Origin: Armatimonadota bacterium | GTDB lineage: Bacteria; Armatimonadota; Zipacnadia; JAUWAU01 | Length of the DNA: 64,000 nt | NCBI GenBank assembly: GCA_030601885.1 | Contig: JAUWAU010000001.1 | Coordinates: 351,800-415,799 of the forward strand | Reading direction: 5' to 3' | Shown: positions 16,336 through 24,730 of the stretch, piece by piece | How the letters are laid out: the number at the start of each line of letters is the position of its first letter | Numbering within the stretch: the stretch's first letter is position 1 | The notes under the pieces: model-generated | What the model saw: the letters and a program-made list of their open reading frames with translations, nothing else | Told to the model about the DNA's origin: nothing | The model's database searches: none | Program-made: the position numbers and the translations under genes

Positions 16336-17400
16336 TCACTCCGCGTTCGAGTCTTGCTCAAACACCCGGACGGCGGCGGGCAGGATGCAGAGGCACACAC
16401 CTGCGCCCGGCGCCAGCGATTCGGCCTCGGGGTGTCTGGGGATATGGACGACCAGCGGGACGCCAACGTCGATCTCAAGCTCCACATGCGCAACTTTGGA
16501 GCGAATAGAGTGCACCTTGCCCTGGACCACGTTGACCCCGCCGGAGGCGGTTGAAGCCGTGTAGAGCTGTATGCGCTCCGGCCGAATGGCGACCACCACA
16601 CGCCCGCGCGCCGGCACATCGCTGCACAAGGACACGGCCTCAGTCAGACGCACGACGCATCCGCCGTTCGCTGCCTCGGCTGCGCCGTGGAGAATGTTAC
16701 GAGTGCAGGTGAAGCGCGCGACGAATTCGCTCGCTGGGTGGTCAAGGAGCTCGTCGATCGTCCCGAGCTGCACGATCTGGCCGCGGTGCATGACGGCCAC
16801 CCGATCGGCCAAGTCGGCGGCCTCCTCGAAGCTGTGGCACACGTGCAGACAGGTCCCGCCGACGGCGCGGTGTATCTCGCGCAGCTCCCGGGCCAGTTCC
16901 AGCCGCAGGCTCTCGTCCAAGGCACTGAGCGGCTCGTCCAGGAGCAAGATGCGCGGCTCGGTCACCAGCGCCCGGCCCAGGGCCACCCGCTGCTTCTCCC
17001 CGGCACTCAGATGCACGGGCGACCGACCGCGCAAATGCTCCAGACGCAGCATCCGGATCATGCTCTCAACGCGCTCTTGTATGGTCTCTGGGGGCGCGTT
17101 CCGGGCTCGCAAGCCATAGGCGAGGTTCTCCTCCACCACCATGTTGGGGAACAGGGCGAAGTCCTGAGGCACATAGCCGAGATTGCGCTCCTCCGGGTAC
17201 AGCGCAGTGATGTCGCGGCCGTCAACCAGTATTCGGCCATTGTCGGAGTGGTTGATACCGAGCACGCACTCGACCAACACCGTCTTGCCCGCCCCCGTCG
17301 GGCCAAGCAACACCAGGTACTCACCGTCGCGAATGGTGAGGTTGATATTTCGGAGGCGGAATTGCCCCAAGCGAATGGCGAGGTTGGATATCTCGATCAT
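16336..17400 (-). CDS. ABC transporter ATPase, molybdate/tungstate/sulfate type with TOBE domain
   Basis: The 354-residue protein has a Walker A GPTGAGKT near residue 33, a Q-loop (VPQDFALF), the signature LSAGEKQRVALGRAL and a Walker B ILLLDEPLSALDE, then HVCHSFEEA with the switch His. From about residue 235 on there is a C-terminal extension with TOBE-like oligonucleotide-binding features, usual for ModC/WtpC/CysA importers. It energises import of a small oxyanion by the two permeases encoded just upstream. The ATG at 17400 lies 7 bases after the downstream permease stop, so the genes are coupled in one operon. Oxyanion identity is not resolvable from the ATPase alone. Confidence 0.9.
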   Translation of the reverse strand: MIEISNLAIRLGQFRLRNINLTIRDGEYLVLLGPTGAGKTVLVECVLGINHSDNGRILVDGRDITALYPEERNLGYVPQDFALFPNMVVEENLAYGLRARNAPPETIQERVESMIRMLRLEHLRGRSPVHLSAGEKQRVALGRALVTEPRILLLDEPLSALDESLRLELARELREIHRAVGGTCLHVCHSFEEAADLADRVAVMHRGQIVQLGTIDELLDHPASEFVARFTCTRNILHGAAEAANGGCVVRLTEAVSLCSDVPARGRVVVAIRPERIQLYTASTASGGVNVVQGKVHSIRSKVAHVELEIDVGVPLVVHIPRHPEAESLAPGAGVCLCILPAAVRVFEQDSNAE

Positions 17401-17407
17401 AGTCTAT

Positions 17408-18210
17408 TCAGCTCGCGCGCCGCAGGCCCAGCTTTCCCAGGGCGTAGACGGGCGCAAGAGCAAGCAGGGCGAGCATCAACCCGGTGGCGATGGCTCGCTC
17501 GTTGTAGCCGGCGTTCACGTCCAGGAACATGGCGACGGGCAGGATGTCGGTCTTACCCCGCATGGCGCTGCAGAAGATGAGCACTGCACCGAACTCGGCC
17601 ATGGCGCGCGTCCAGGCGAGGACGGCGCCGGCCACCAGTCCCGGCCGAGCCAGGGGTAGTGTTACCTTGCGGAAGGCGTGCGCCGCAGAGCTGCCCAGAG
17701 AGCGGGCGACATGCTCATAGCGCACGCTAATGCTGTCGAAGGCCGCCTTCCAGGCCTTTATGCCCAGCGTCAATGCCAGTACCAACTGCGCCACGACAAT
17801 GCCCGGCTGGCTGTAGGCGAGTCGGAACCCAAGCTTCTCCTGCAGTTGCAGGACGGGCTCATACTGAAAGGCGATGAGCAGCGCCAGGCCGATGGTGGAC
17901 GCCGGCAGCACGAGAGGCAGCGTCAGCAGCGCGTCAATGGTGCCGGCGCCGCGAAGCGAGAGGCGGGACAGAGCGTAGGCCGCCGGCACGCCCAAGGCAA
18001 AGGCTATGGCGGTCGTGACCGTCGAGAGGTGACCACGCTGAGCCGTACAGAGCCCCAGAACGCCTGCGCGCGCAGCATCCCGGCGACCGTGTGAGCGTCA
18101 GTCAAGACGACGTTGCTGGCAAACAGCCAGCAGATGGCGAGCGCCAGCAGGCAAACGGCGGCGTAGAGGCTGAGCCAGAAGGCTCCTGTTCTTAACCCAG
18201 GCCCCATCAA
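17408..18210 (-). pseudogene. ABC importer permease (second subunit), frameshifted
   Basis: The N-terminal segment (from ATG 18210, MMGPGLRTG, one membrane helix) runs into a stop at 18004. The rest of a normal binding-protein-dependent permease continues in another frame from about 18030 to 17408, including the EAA-like loop (LGSSAAHAFRKVTLPLARPG). The two parts join at about 18020-18030 (VRLSVVT then STVTTAIAFALGVPAAY) with a single-base offset. Without the shift it would be a full-length permease of about 265 residues. It may be a true mutation that breaks the transporter, or a sequencing/assembly error. The neighbouring intact genes make an error plausible. It overlaps the spacing of its neighbours as a normal operon member. 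Confidence 0.78.
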
Positions 18211-18217
18211 GCTGCAC

Positions 18218-19039
18218 CTACCACAGGTATCCCCGGCCGCCCAGTCGTCGGAACGCCAGGACGCTCAGCAGCCCCATTGTCATGCACAGCAGGCTCTGCG
18301 TTATGGCCCATTCGAGCTTGCCCACCGTTACATCCAAGTACACAGCCAACGGCATCACATCGGTTCGGCCCTGGATCGCGCCGACGAACAGCATCAAGGA
18401 CTCATATTCGGCCAGTGCTCTGGCCCACACGATGATCAGCCCGGCCAGCAGCCCGCTCTTGGCCATGGGTAATGTGATGCGGCGGAAGGTGTAAAGGGCC
18501 GAGGCGCCGAGCGTGCGCGAGACGTGGTCGAGCCGCTGGTTCGCCTGGTCGAACGAGCTTTTCACCACCCGCACGCAAAACGATACGGTGACCGCCACCT
18601 GAGCCACCACCACACCCGGGAATGCATGAGCGACCTTTAGGCCAAGGAGCGTCTCCACCCACTCCGCTGGTGGTACACTGAAGAATCCGAGCAGGAACAT
18701 GCCCACAGCGGCCGGCGGCACCATTATGGGCAGGTCAATGACGGCGTCTACGAGCCGCCCGAGGGGAATGCGGCCGCGCGAGAGGGCATAGCCGACGGGT
18801 ATGCCGACGGCCATTGCGACAGCCGTCGCTGCGCTTGCGGTTGAAACCGACAGGCCGAAGCTGCGCCACGTGCGGCTGCGCGTGATGTACCAGGTGAAGT
18901 CGTGCCAGCCGAGGTAGAGCGCATTGGTGAGGGCAATGAATGCGATGAAGCCGCCAATGGCGACCAGAGAGGCGAGAAGGATGGCTCGCCAACATGTCTC
19001 ACGGGCCGCACTGGTGCTCGTCGGCGCTGGCTGGGGCAT
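18218..19039 (-). CDS. ABC importer permease, molybdate/tungstate/sulfate type
   Basis: This 273-residue protein has about six membrane helices. It has the EAA-type coupling loop near residue 185 (SRTLGASALYTFRRITLPMAKSG), which docks onto the ATPase. Its fold matches ModB/WtpB/CysT permeases. It starts one base after the stop of the substrate-binding protein gene. A second permease gene follows directly. Two distinct permeases plus one ATPase is the arrangement of sulfate/thiosulfate (CysT/CysW) importers, whereas ModB usually works as a homodimer. The binding protein is short and ModA-like, so I keep the substrate open. Confidence 0.88.
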   Translation of the reverse strand: MPQPAPTSTSAARETCWRAILLASLVAIGGFIAFIALTNALYLGWHDFTWYITRSRTWRSFGLSVSTASAATAVAMAVGIPVGYALSRGRIPLGRLVDAVIDLPIMVPPAAVGMFLLGFFSVPPAEWVETLLGLKVAHAFPGVVVAQVAVTVSFCVRVVKSSFDQANQRLDHVSRTLGASALYTFRRITLPMAKSGLLAGLIIVWARALAEYESLMLFVGAIQGRTDVMPLAVYLDVTVGKLEWAITQSLLCMTMGLLSVLAFRRLGGRGYLW

Positions 19040-19040
19040 G

Positions 19041-19931
19041 CTACCTTCGCTGCCGGCGCACCTCTTCGACCAGATGACCGCAGGTCTGAGGCGTAATCGG
19101 GATGGCGGGATCTTTGGCGACTCGGGCGGCAGCCACGAGCCATTTGATGTCCCGGTCCACTTCGGATGCGTCTATGATGTAGGCGTGCTTGTGGAATATG
19201 GCCTTGGCTTCGCGCGAAAGAACGAACGCTTTCAGTTGCCGCGCCAGCGCCTTATGGCGAGAGAACTTGAGGACCACGATCGGGAGGGGCACAATCCCGA
19301 CGTATTCAGACTCCATGGGCACGATCTCGGCGTCGCGCAGATACAGAACGGCGGTGCTGCTCCAGACAATGGCGGTATCAATCGCCCGCAGCTTCACGGC
19401 GTTCCCAAGCTCGGGAATGCACTGCGCATTCATCACCGCGTTGCGCTTGACGCGCTCGTAGATGCCGGCTTTCTCGAAGATCCTCTTGTGCCAGACGCCA
19501 ACTGCGCAGGCCTCAGGGTCGCCGAGACCGACGCGCACGCCGGGCCTGGCGAAGTCGGCTACGGTCCTGATCCCCTTTGGATTGCCGCTGGGTATGAGGA
19601 TCACGGTGACGAAGTAGGCGGCGGTATCAGTATGAGGCTCGTAGCTTTCGACGAACCCGCGCCGCACCGCCTGCTCCACGTAGAAGGCCTCGCCCGGCAT
19701 GTAGAGGTCGCCCTCTTTGGAGGCGGCGACGTCGGCGAGGAAATAGCCGGAGCCCTTGTAGGCGAAATCCACCCGCACGCCCGGATGTCGCTGGGCGAAC
19801 AACTGCGCTATCTCGTCCAGAGAGGAGCGCTGGCCGGCCCCGGCGTGAAACAGCAGTCTGGGCGAGCGCTGCTGGCAGCCTGGAAGCATGAGGCAGCACG
19901 TCAGGGAGAGCGCGAGGGATGGCACACGCAC
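19041..19931 (-). CDS. ABC importer substrate-binding lipoprotein, ModA/WtpA-like
   Basis: The 296-residue protein starts with GTG at 19931 and has a lipoprotein signal, with LPGC at residues 16-19, so it is anchored to a membrane outside the cytoplasm. The mature part follows the periplasmic-binding-protein II plan of ModA/WtpA proteins. It has FHAGAGQRSSLDEIAQLF at the start, a GDLYMPGEAFYVEQA segment and a GLGDPEACAVGVW hinge region. It binds an oxyanion such as molybdate, tungstate or sulfate and delivers it to the adjacent permeases. Sulfate would fit the sat/cysC genes elsewhere in the window. That link is speculation. Confidence 0.85.
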   Translation of the reverse strand: MRVPSLALSLTCCLMLPGCQQRSPRLLFHAGAGQRSSLDEIAQLFAQRHPGVRVDFAYKGSGYFLADVAASKEGDLYMPGEAFYVEQAVRRGFVESYEPHTDTAAYFVTVILIPSGNPKGIRTVADFARPGVRVGLGDPEACAVGVWHKRIFEKAGIYERVKRNAVMNAQCIPELGNAVKLRAIDTAIVWSSTAVLYLRDAEIVPMESEYVGIVPLPIVVLKFSRHKALARQLKAFVLSREAKAIFHKHAYIIDASEVDRDIKWLVAAARVAKDPAIPITPQTCGHLVEEVRRQRR

Positions 19932-20199
19932 CGAGAGGGCCCCCTTGGGTCTACCGGCCCAGTGCTATAAACGCCCGGCGCCGGGAGTGGTTCCTCTGTC
20001 GCGGGTCGCTGCGAGTGTTGGCGCAGCACGACGGGTGAGGGCACGGTCGCCGACGCGCCGTATCCGTGCGAGCGTCACCGCTCCTGCCGACCCGCAGGTC
20101 CCCTGGGCAGCGGCGCTCAACCGGATCGAGAGTAGCATTTTGACCGGGGAGGTGTTATCATGAGCCGAGATAAGCCTGAGGCCGTGAGGAGACAGGGAG

Positions 20200-21438
20200 A
20201 TGATTGAGCGGCTGGAGATCGAGAACTTCAAGAGCTTCCGCAAGCTCGATCTCGAGTTGGGCCGGCTGAACTGTTTCATTGGGCCGAACGCCTGCGGCAA
20301 GAGCAATCTGATCGACGCGCTGGCCTTCCTTCGCGACTGCGTAGCGGATGGTGTCGATGCGGCCATGGAGGAACGAGGTGGCCCGGAGGGCACCGTTTGG
20401 CGGGGACGTGCGGCCTCCGCGGCGGCCACGCGCCAAGTGGCCTTCCGTGTGCATGTCGCCCTCACTCCCCCCCGCCGAGCCTGGCTGCTCGCCGGCCAGC
20501 CGGAGAAGGTCCCCGAGGTGCGGGCGCTGCACTTCGAGTACGGGCTTGTCGCGCGGGGGTGGCATCGCGGCCCCGGAGTGGAGGCTGAGGACCTCGTTGC
20601 CCGGTGGATCGACAAGCAGGGGGGGAAGGGCAAGGGCAGGATCTTCACGCGCTCAGAGGGCGCCGTGGAGTTCTCTCCAGGCATGTGGGCCCCCGCGCCC
20701 CTCGCAGGGATGCTGTCTGGGCTCGGCCGCCCGGCGAGGGACCGGCTCGTGCTGTCATCAGTATTCCTTCCCTGGTGCCAGTGGCTAAGCGCGCACCTCG
20801 AAGGGTGGCAGTTCTATGACATCGCGCCTGCCAGCGTGCGAGCAGCGCGGCCGCGCTCCCAACGCTCGGACCTCGCCCCCAGCGGAGACAACCTCGCAGC
20901 CGCGCTTCACGAATTGTGGACGAGGAAGAGCCGCGAGGCAGGCGAGGCACGCGAGCAGATACTCGCGAGCATGCAACGGGCGGTGCCGGGCTTCCAAGGG
21001 GTCGAGACGAAGCGTGAGGCCGACGATGCTGTGTCCCTCTGCGTGAGGGAGCGGGACGTGGCGGGTCGCCTTAGAGCCGCCAGCCTGTCTGACGGCACCA
21101 TCCGCTTGCTCGCCTACCACCTGATCGCGCCCTTGGCTGCGCGAGCGCCGACTCTCGTATGCCTTGAAGAGCCTGACCGCAACCTGCACCCCCACCTGCT
21201 GGAGCAGGTTCGCGACCTGCTGCGCACCCTCTCGGAGCGGACGCAGGTGATCGTGACCACGCACAGCCCGGGCCTGGTGGAACTGCTGGAGCCCAATGAG
21301 GTCTTCTTAATGGATAAGGAGGGCGGTCGCACGCGTGTGATGCGGGCGCAGGAGGTCGAGCACATCGAGGCATTTCTTGAAGACTTCACCTTGGGTGAGC
21401 TCTGGACGCAGGGCGCGATTGGAGGCGTGCCCGAGTGA
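20200..21438 (+). CDS. AAA/ABC-type ATPase of the OLD/RecF-like group
   Basis: This 412-residue protein opens MIERLEIENFKSFRKLDL and carries Walker A GPNACGKSN at residues 28-36. It has an ABC-like signature LSDGTIRLLAYHL, Walker B LVCLEEPDRNLHP and the VTTHSPGLVE His switch. That is the AAA_15/AAA_21 layout of SMC-like ATPases seen in OLD-family and other defence modules. It overlaps the next gene by 4 bases, so the two are made together. GGAGACAGGGAG lies just before its ATG. It probably senses a DNA or phage-related trigger through ATP-driven dimerisation and controls the partner TOPRIM-like protein. Function in this organism is inferred from the family, not shown. Confidence 0.88.
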   Translation: MIERLEIENFKSFRKLDLELGRLNCFIGPNACGKSNLIDALAFLRDCVADGVDAAMEERGGPEGTVWRGRAASAAATRQVAFRVHVALTPPRRAWLLAGQPEKVPEVRALHFEYGLVARGWHRGPGVEAEDLVARWIDKQGGKGKGRIFTRSEGAVEFSPGMWAPAPLAGMLSGLGRPARDRLVLSSVFLPWCQWLSAHLEGWQFYDIAPASVRAARPRSQRSDLAPSGDNLAAALHELWTRKSREAGEAREQILASMQRAVPGFQGVETKREADDAVSLCVRERDVAGRLRAASLSDGTIRLLAYHLIAPLAARAPTLVCLEEPDRNLHPHLLEQVRDLLRTLSERTQVIVTTHSPGLVELLEPNEVFLMDKEGGRTRVMRAQEVEHIEAFLEDFTLGELWTQGAIGGVPE

Positions 21439-22010
21439 TCGGCAAGCTCTTTCTCGTTGTGGAGGGCCCAAGCGACAAGCACCTTTGGGACGCTACCCTG
21501 AGGTCTCACTGCGCTGGGGCGCAGTTCAAGATTCAGGTGACTCACGGGAAGCAGAAGATGCTGCGCAAGCCGGCGGGATTGGTGCGGCAAGCGAACTTGA
21601 AGGGCTATGAGCTGACCGTGTTCATCCTGGACCAGGACAAGGACCCATCGGCTGACGACACGGCGCAGTCCCTGAAGAGCGCACTGGGTCGGGCGGGGCC
21701 GGCCGTGATCGGCGTCGCTGTCCGCAACGTAGAGTCATGGCTGCTCGCCGACGAGGAGGCGATCCGAGCGGCCTTCCCTGACTCGTGGTACACGCGGAAG
21801 GGAATGACAGATGGGATCGCGCGGCCCGACGTCCGACTCAGCGACTGCGTCCGCCGGCACTCGGACGGCAGACTCGGTGAGTACAGGAAAACCCGAGACG
21901 CCCCCCAGATCGCCGAGCACTTCGATCCCAAGAGGGCGCAGAACGGCTCCCGCAGCCTCCGGCAGTTCGTCACCGCACTCCGCAAAGCCCAGCACAAGCT
22001 CCGCTCCTAG
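21435..22010 (+). CDS. TOPRIM-like (DUF4276/DUF4435-like) partner of the AAA ATPase
   Basis: This 191-residue protein starts at GTG 21435, overlapping the ATPase stop by 4 bases. It has the acidic pattern of TOPRIM folds, a Glu in LFLVVEGPSDKHLW (E10) and an Asp triplet in VFILDQDKDP (D66, D68, D70). Such proteins are predicted nucleases or nucleotidyl-metal enzymes. Coupled AAA ATPase plus TOPRIM-like pairs include two-gene anti-phage systems such as PARIS (AriA/AriB) and split OLD nucleases. Family assignment by eye is tentative, and DUF4276 is the closest label I would test. It ends 14 bases before the GH42-like gene stop on the opposite strand. Confidence 0.8.
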   Translation: MIGKLFLVVEGPSDKHLWDATLRSHCAGAQFKIQVTHGKQKMLRKPAGLVRQANLKGYELTVFILDQDKDPSADDTAQSLKSALGRAGPAVIGVAVRNVESWLLADEEAIRAAFPDSWYTRKGMTDGIARPDVRLSDCVRRHSDGRLGEYRKTRDAPQIAEHFDPKRAQNGSRSLRQFVTALRKAQHKLRS

Positions 22011-22024
22011 CAGGTGGTCCCTGC

Positions 22025-24220
22025 TTACGGCTCTACCGCATAGATATTCGCCTCACACGGCAGCCACGTATCCTCGAACTCCCGTCCTGAGCCGAGGGAT
22101 TTGCCCGTGCGGAGGTTGCGGATGTCTTGGACGGGGCCCGAGAGGCGAATGGTGATGGTGCGCGGGGGGCCGTCGATGACGGAGCGATCAACGCCGACGC
22201 CGTCGATGCGCTGCCCACGCAGGGCGTTCCAGATGAGACACAAGTAGTACTGTCCGTCCTTCTCCCAGATCAGCCGCTCAACGTTGGGAAGCTCCGTCTC
22301 GCCCTCGAACACGCGCACCCGAGGCTCCAACCCGGCGCCGCGCAGCATCAGGGTCATGCCCTCTCGATATGGCTCGCCTTCTGGGCCGTATCGGGCGAGT
22401 AGGTAGGGGATGATGGAGACGTTGAGGTACCCAGCTCTGCCGCGGCCGACATCGTTGCGGACCAGCAGCGCCGCGGCGCTGGACCGGGCCGTGGCCTCTC
22501 CCGTTGTGGCGCGGAGGCCGCGCTCGTACACCACGAAGTCCTGCCAACGGATCGCCCCGTCGTGCATCAGCCGCTCGGCCAGAGGCCTGCTGTACAGCTC
22601 CCCATTGACCTCGGCGATGTGCTCCCCGTCGAGTACGCCTTTGCTGAAGTCGTGTGACACGCCGAAGAGATCGTCGAGCGCCCCCTTGGAGCGGCCTTTG
22701 CCGTGCTCGTCGAACACCCCGGCGAGGTAATCGGCGATGACAGTGCCGCCGTCTTCGACGAACCGCCGGATGGTGGCCGCCTCAGCGTCTGACAGCGCCA
22801 GGATGCGCGGCAGGATGAGCACATCGTAATCCTCCCGTGAGAGACGGCCCTCGGCGACGTCCAGGTACGAAACGAACTGGTACTGATAGCCGGAATCCTC
22901 CAGCAGTTTCACCCACGCCCAGCGGTTGATTATGTCGGTGGCGTTGTTGCTGTTGAGGCTCGAGGAGCGGTTCACCCACGTGCTCCCGTGCGGCTTGATG
23001 TCCATGAACCAGGACACCTGAATGCTGGGCTGGGAGTAGTACACGGCGATCTTGTCGTGGACGAAGCGGGCGTTGACGAAGACCTCGCCCAGCGGCCCTT
23101 GCAGCTCCTCGTACGTCTCGGCCATGGCGGCGATCTCGGGCCGGGCTTTGCCCCCCTCGAACCACAGCTTCCCGTCCCGCTCGGGCCAGCAGATGACGCC
23201 GCGGTTGCCATGGACGAAGAAGTACCAGAGGAACCACTTGTCGCTGTTGGGGTGATAGGCCGAGAAGTACGTCTGCACGTGCGGCTTGCTCGGGCCAAAG
23301 AACGAGCGCAGGATCTCGTTCGAGCAGCCGATGTCGTAGGCTTCCATCCACTGCACCGCCTCGCACAGCTTCGCGTAGTCGTAGCCGCCGTAGGCCGATG
23401 GCGCCTGGCCGCCGACGAAGCCGGCGGGCACCGAGGGATCGAGGCTGTTGGCGCATTGGGTCAGGTCCGCGAGCACGTCGGCGAAGGTGGTGTCCATGAA
23501 GCTGCGGTGGTCGGCCCACGGGGCGAGGTTCCACGTATCGAACGGCTGCTCGTGAACGGCGCGCAGGTCGTCCACGTGCAGCGGCTCGGCCTCGTCGAAG
23601 CTGGCAAGCTGCGTGTCCCACTCGGCGTTCAGGCTCTCAATGGTGCCGTACTGGCCTCTCAGCCACTCGCGGAAGGCCGCCAGGCACCTTGGCGACCAGC
23701 AGATGTCGGCGGGGGTGGTGAACGACGTCACCGATATCTCATCGTCGAAGGCGTACGCCACCACCGGGCCCGTCTTGGCTCGGGTCACATTCTCCCGAAT
23801 CAGGTCTTTCATCGCCTGCACGATCTGGGGGTCGCGGAGGCACCGAGGCCGGGCCGGCCGCTGTCGATCGGCCTTGTACGCCTCCGAGAAGGCCTTCCAT
23901 TCGTCCCGGCGCAGGTACAGATAGCCCTTTCCCGCGGCGTGATCGACGTAGTAGTTGTAGTTGTTCTGCTTGGCGAAGTTCAGGAGCGCGTCGGAGAAGC
24001 CGTTGTCGAGATGGATGCCGCGGAGGTTGACGCTCTCGTAGGCGGCCTTCGCCTCGGGGCCGGGCGGCGGAGTCTTGTACTGCCAGACGAGGATGACGAA
24101 TCGGCCCCACGTGTCCGCCCAGCCCTTCGCGGCCTGGCCGAGGGCAGGACACGCACAGGCTAATGCGAGCAGTGACACGGATGCGACAGCCAGGACGCTG
24201 GCGCGATAGGCACCCGTCAC
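22025..24220 (-). CDS. Secreted GH42-like beta-galactosidase family hydrolase
   Basis: The protein of 731 residues starts at a GTG (24220) followed by a clear signal peptide (residues 1-30, LALACACPALGQA). The catalytic half contains AYAFDDEIS, whose Glu fits the GH42 acid/base, and CWSPRCLAAFREWLRGQYG with SLNAEWDTQLASFDE, a GH42 hallmark. A trimerisation-like domain follows (ADYLAGVFDEHGKG). A C-terminal beta domain closes the chain. GH42 enzymes cut beta-galactosides or related linkages outside the cytoplasm. The last 262 bases exist in a second, truncated copy at 15998-16259. Substrate is not predictable from sequence alone. Confidence 0.88.
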   Translation of the reverse strand: MTGAYRASVLAVASVSLLALACACPALGQAAKGWADTWGRFVILVWQYKTPPPGPEAKAAYESVNLRGIHLDNGFSDALLNFAKQNNYNYYVDHAAGKGYLYLRRDEWKAFSEAYKADRQRPARPRCLRDPQIVQAMKDLIRENVTRAKTGPVVAYAFDDEISVTSFTTPADICWSPRCLAAFREWLRGQYGTIESLNAEWDTQLASFDEAEPLHVDDLRAVHEQPFDTWNLAPWADHRSFMDTTFADVLADLTQCANSLDPSVPAGFVGGQAPSAYGGYDYAKLCEAVQWMEAYDIGCSNEILRSFFGPSKPHVQTYFSAYHPNSDKWFLWYFFVHGNRGVICWPERDGKLWFEGGKARPEIAAMAETYEELQGPLGEVFVNARFVHDKIAVYYSQPSIQVSWFMDIKPHGSTWVNRSSSLNSNNATDIINRWAWVKLLEDSGYQYQFVSYLDVAEGRLSREDYDVLILPRILALSDAEAATIRRFVEDGGTVIADYLAGVFDEHGKGRSKGALDDLFGVSHDFSKGVLDGEHIAEVNGELYSRPLAERLMHDGAIRWQDFVVYERGLRATTGEATARSSAAALLVRNDVGRGRAGYLNVSIIPYLLARYGPEGEPYREGMTLMLRGAGLEPRVRVFEGETELPNVERLIWEKDGQYYLCLIWNALRGQRIDGVGVDRSVIDGPPRTITIRLSGPVQDIRNLRTGKSLGSGREFEDTWLPCEANIYAVEP

Positions 24221-24649
24221 GGCGGCAACCCCCTGTCGGCCGTTGATACGACGCGGTATAGTGCCGTTCGGTGAGAGCGGGCTCTGCTCCTGCGGGCTCT
24301 GCTCACAATCCCCTGCAGCGGCGGGGACGGTGTCACGGGGCAGATCGGGCTTCCGGCCGAAAAAAGAACGCCAGCTCCTACGAAGGCCGGAGCTGGCCGG
24401 CGCTATGAGCGCAAAGATAACTGCTGCAAGCTACGTCGGGCGGGCCGCCATTGACGACGAGAACTTGGTCAGGCCCCTGGCTTCGCGCGAGTCCAACGGC
24501 GAGGGAGGCTTTTTCAACCAAATCGCTGCGTGTTTTGCGCCATCTTGCTGCGCGTAGCCACGTGGGGCAGCCAGTTCTGCGTACTGTGGCAGTCCTCCCC
24601 CGCCACAAATGTCAAATTCGACGCTCGCCGCGCTCCTCCTTCTTTGGCC
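24221..24649. other. Intergenic region between the GH42-like gene and pcrA
   Basis: This stretch separates the GH42-like start from the pcrA stop. I found no supported gene. It holds a GAAAAAAG-containing run and scattered GC palindromes, and leads into the A9/T9 hairpin annotated separately. Confidence 0.5.
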
Positions 24650-24671
24650 AAAAAAAAATCCATTTTTTTTT
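24650..24671. terminator. A9/T9 hairpin downstream of pcrA
   Basis: Nine A (24650-24658), the loop TCCA, then nine T (24663-24671) form a perfect inverted repeat. It gives a run of T on either strand. It lies 60 bases past the pcrA stop on the minus strand and could act as an AT-rich terminator. A GC stem of five pairs sits between the stop and this run, but I cannot call a classical terminator with certainty. Confidence 0.4.
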
Positions 24672-24730
24672 CCCGGGGCGCTCAGGGCACCGCCAACCAC
24701 ATGGCGGCCGCCCGGCGGATTGATGGCGAT

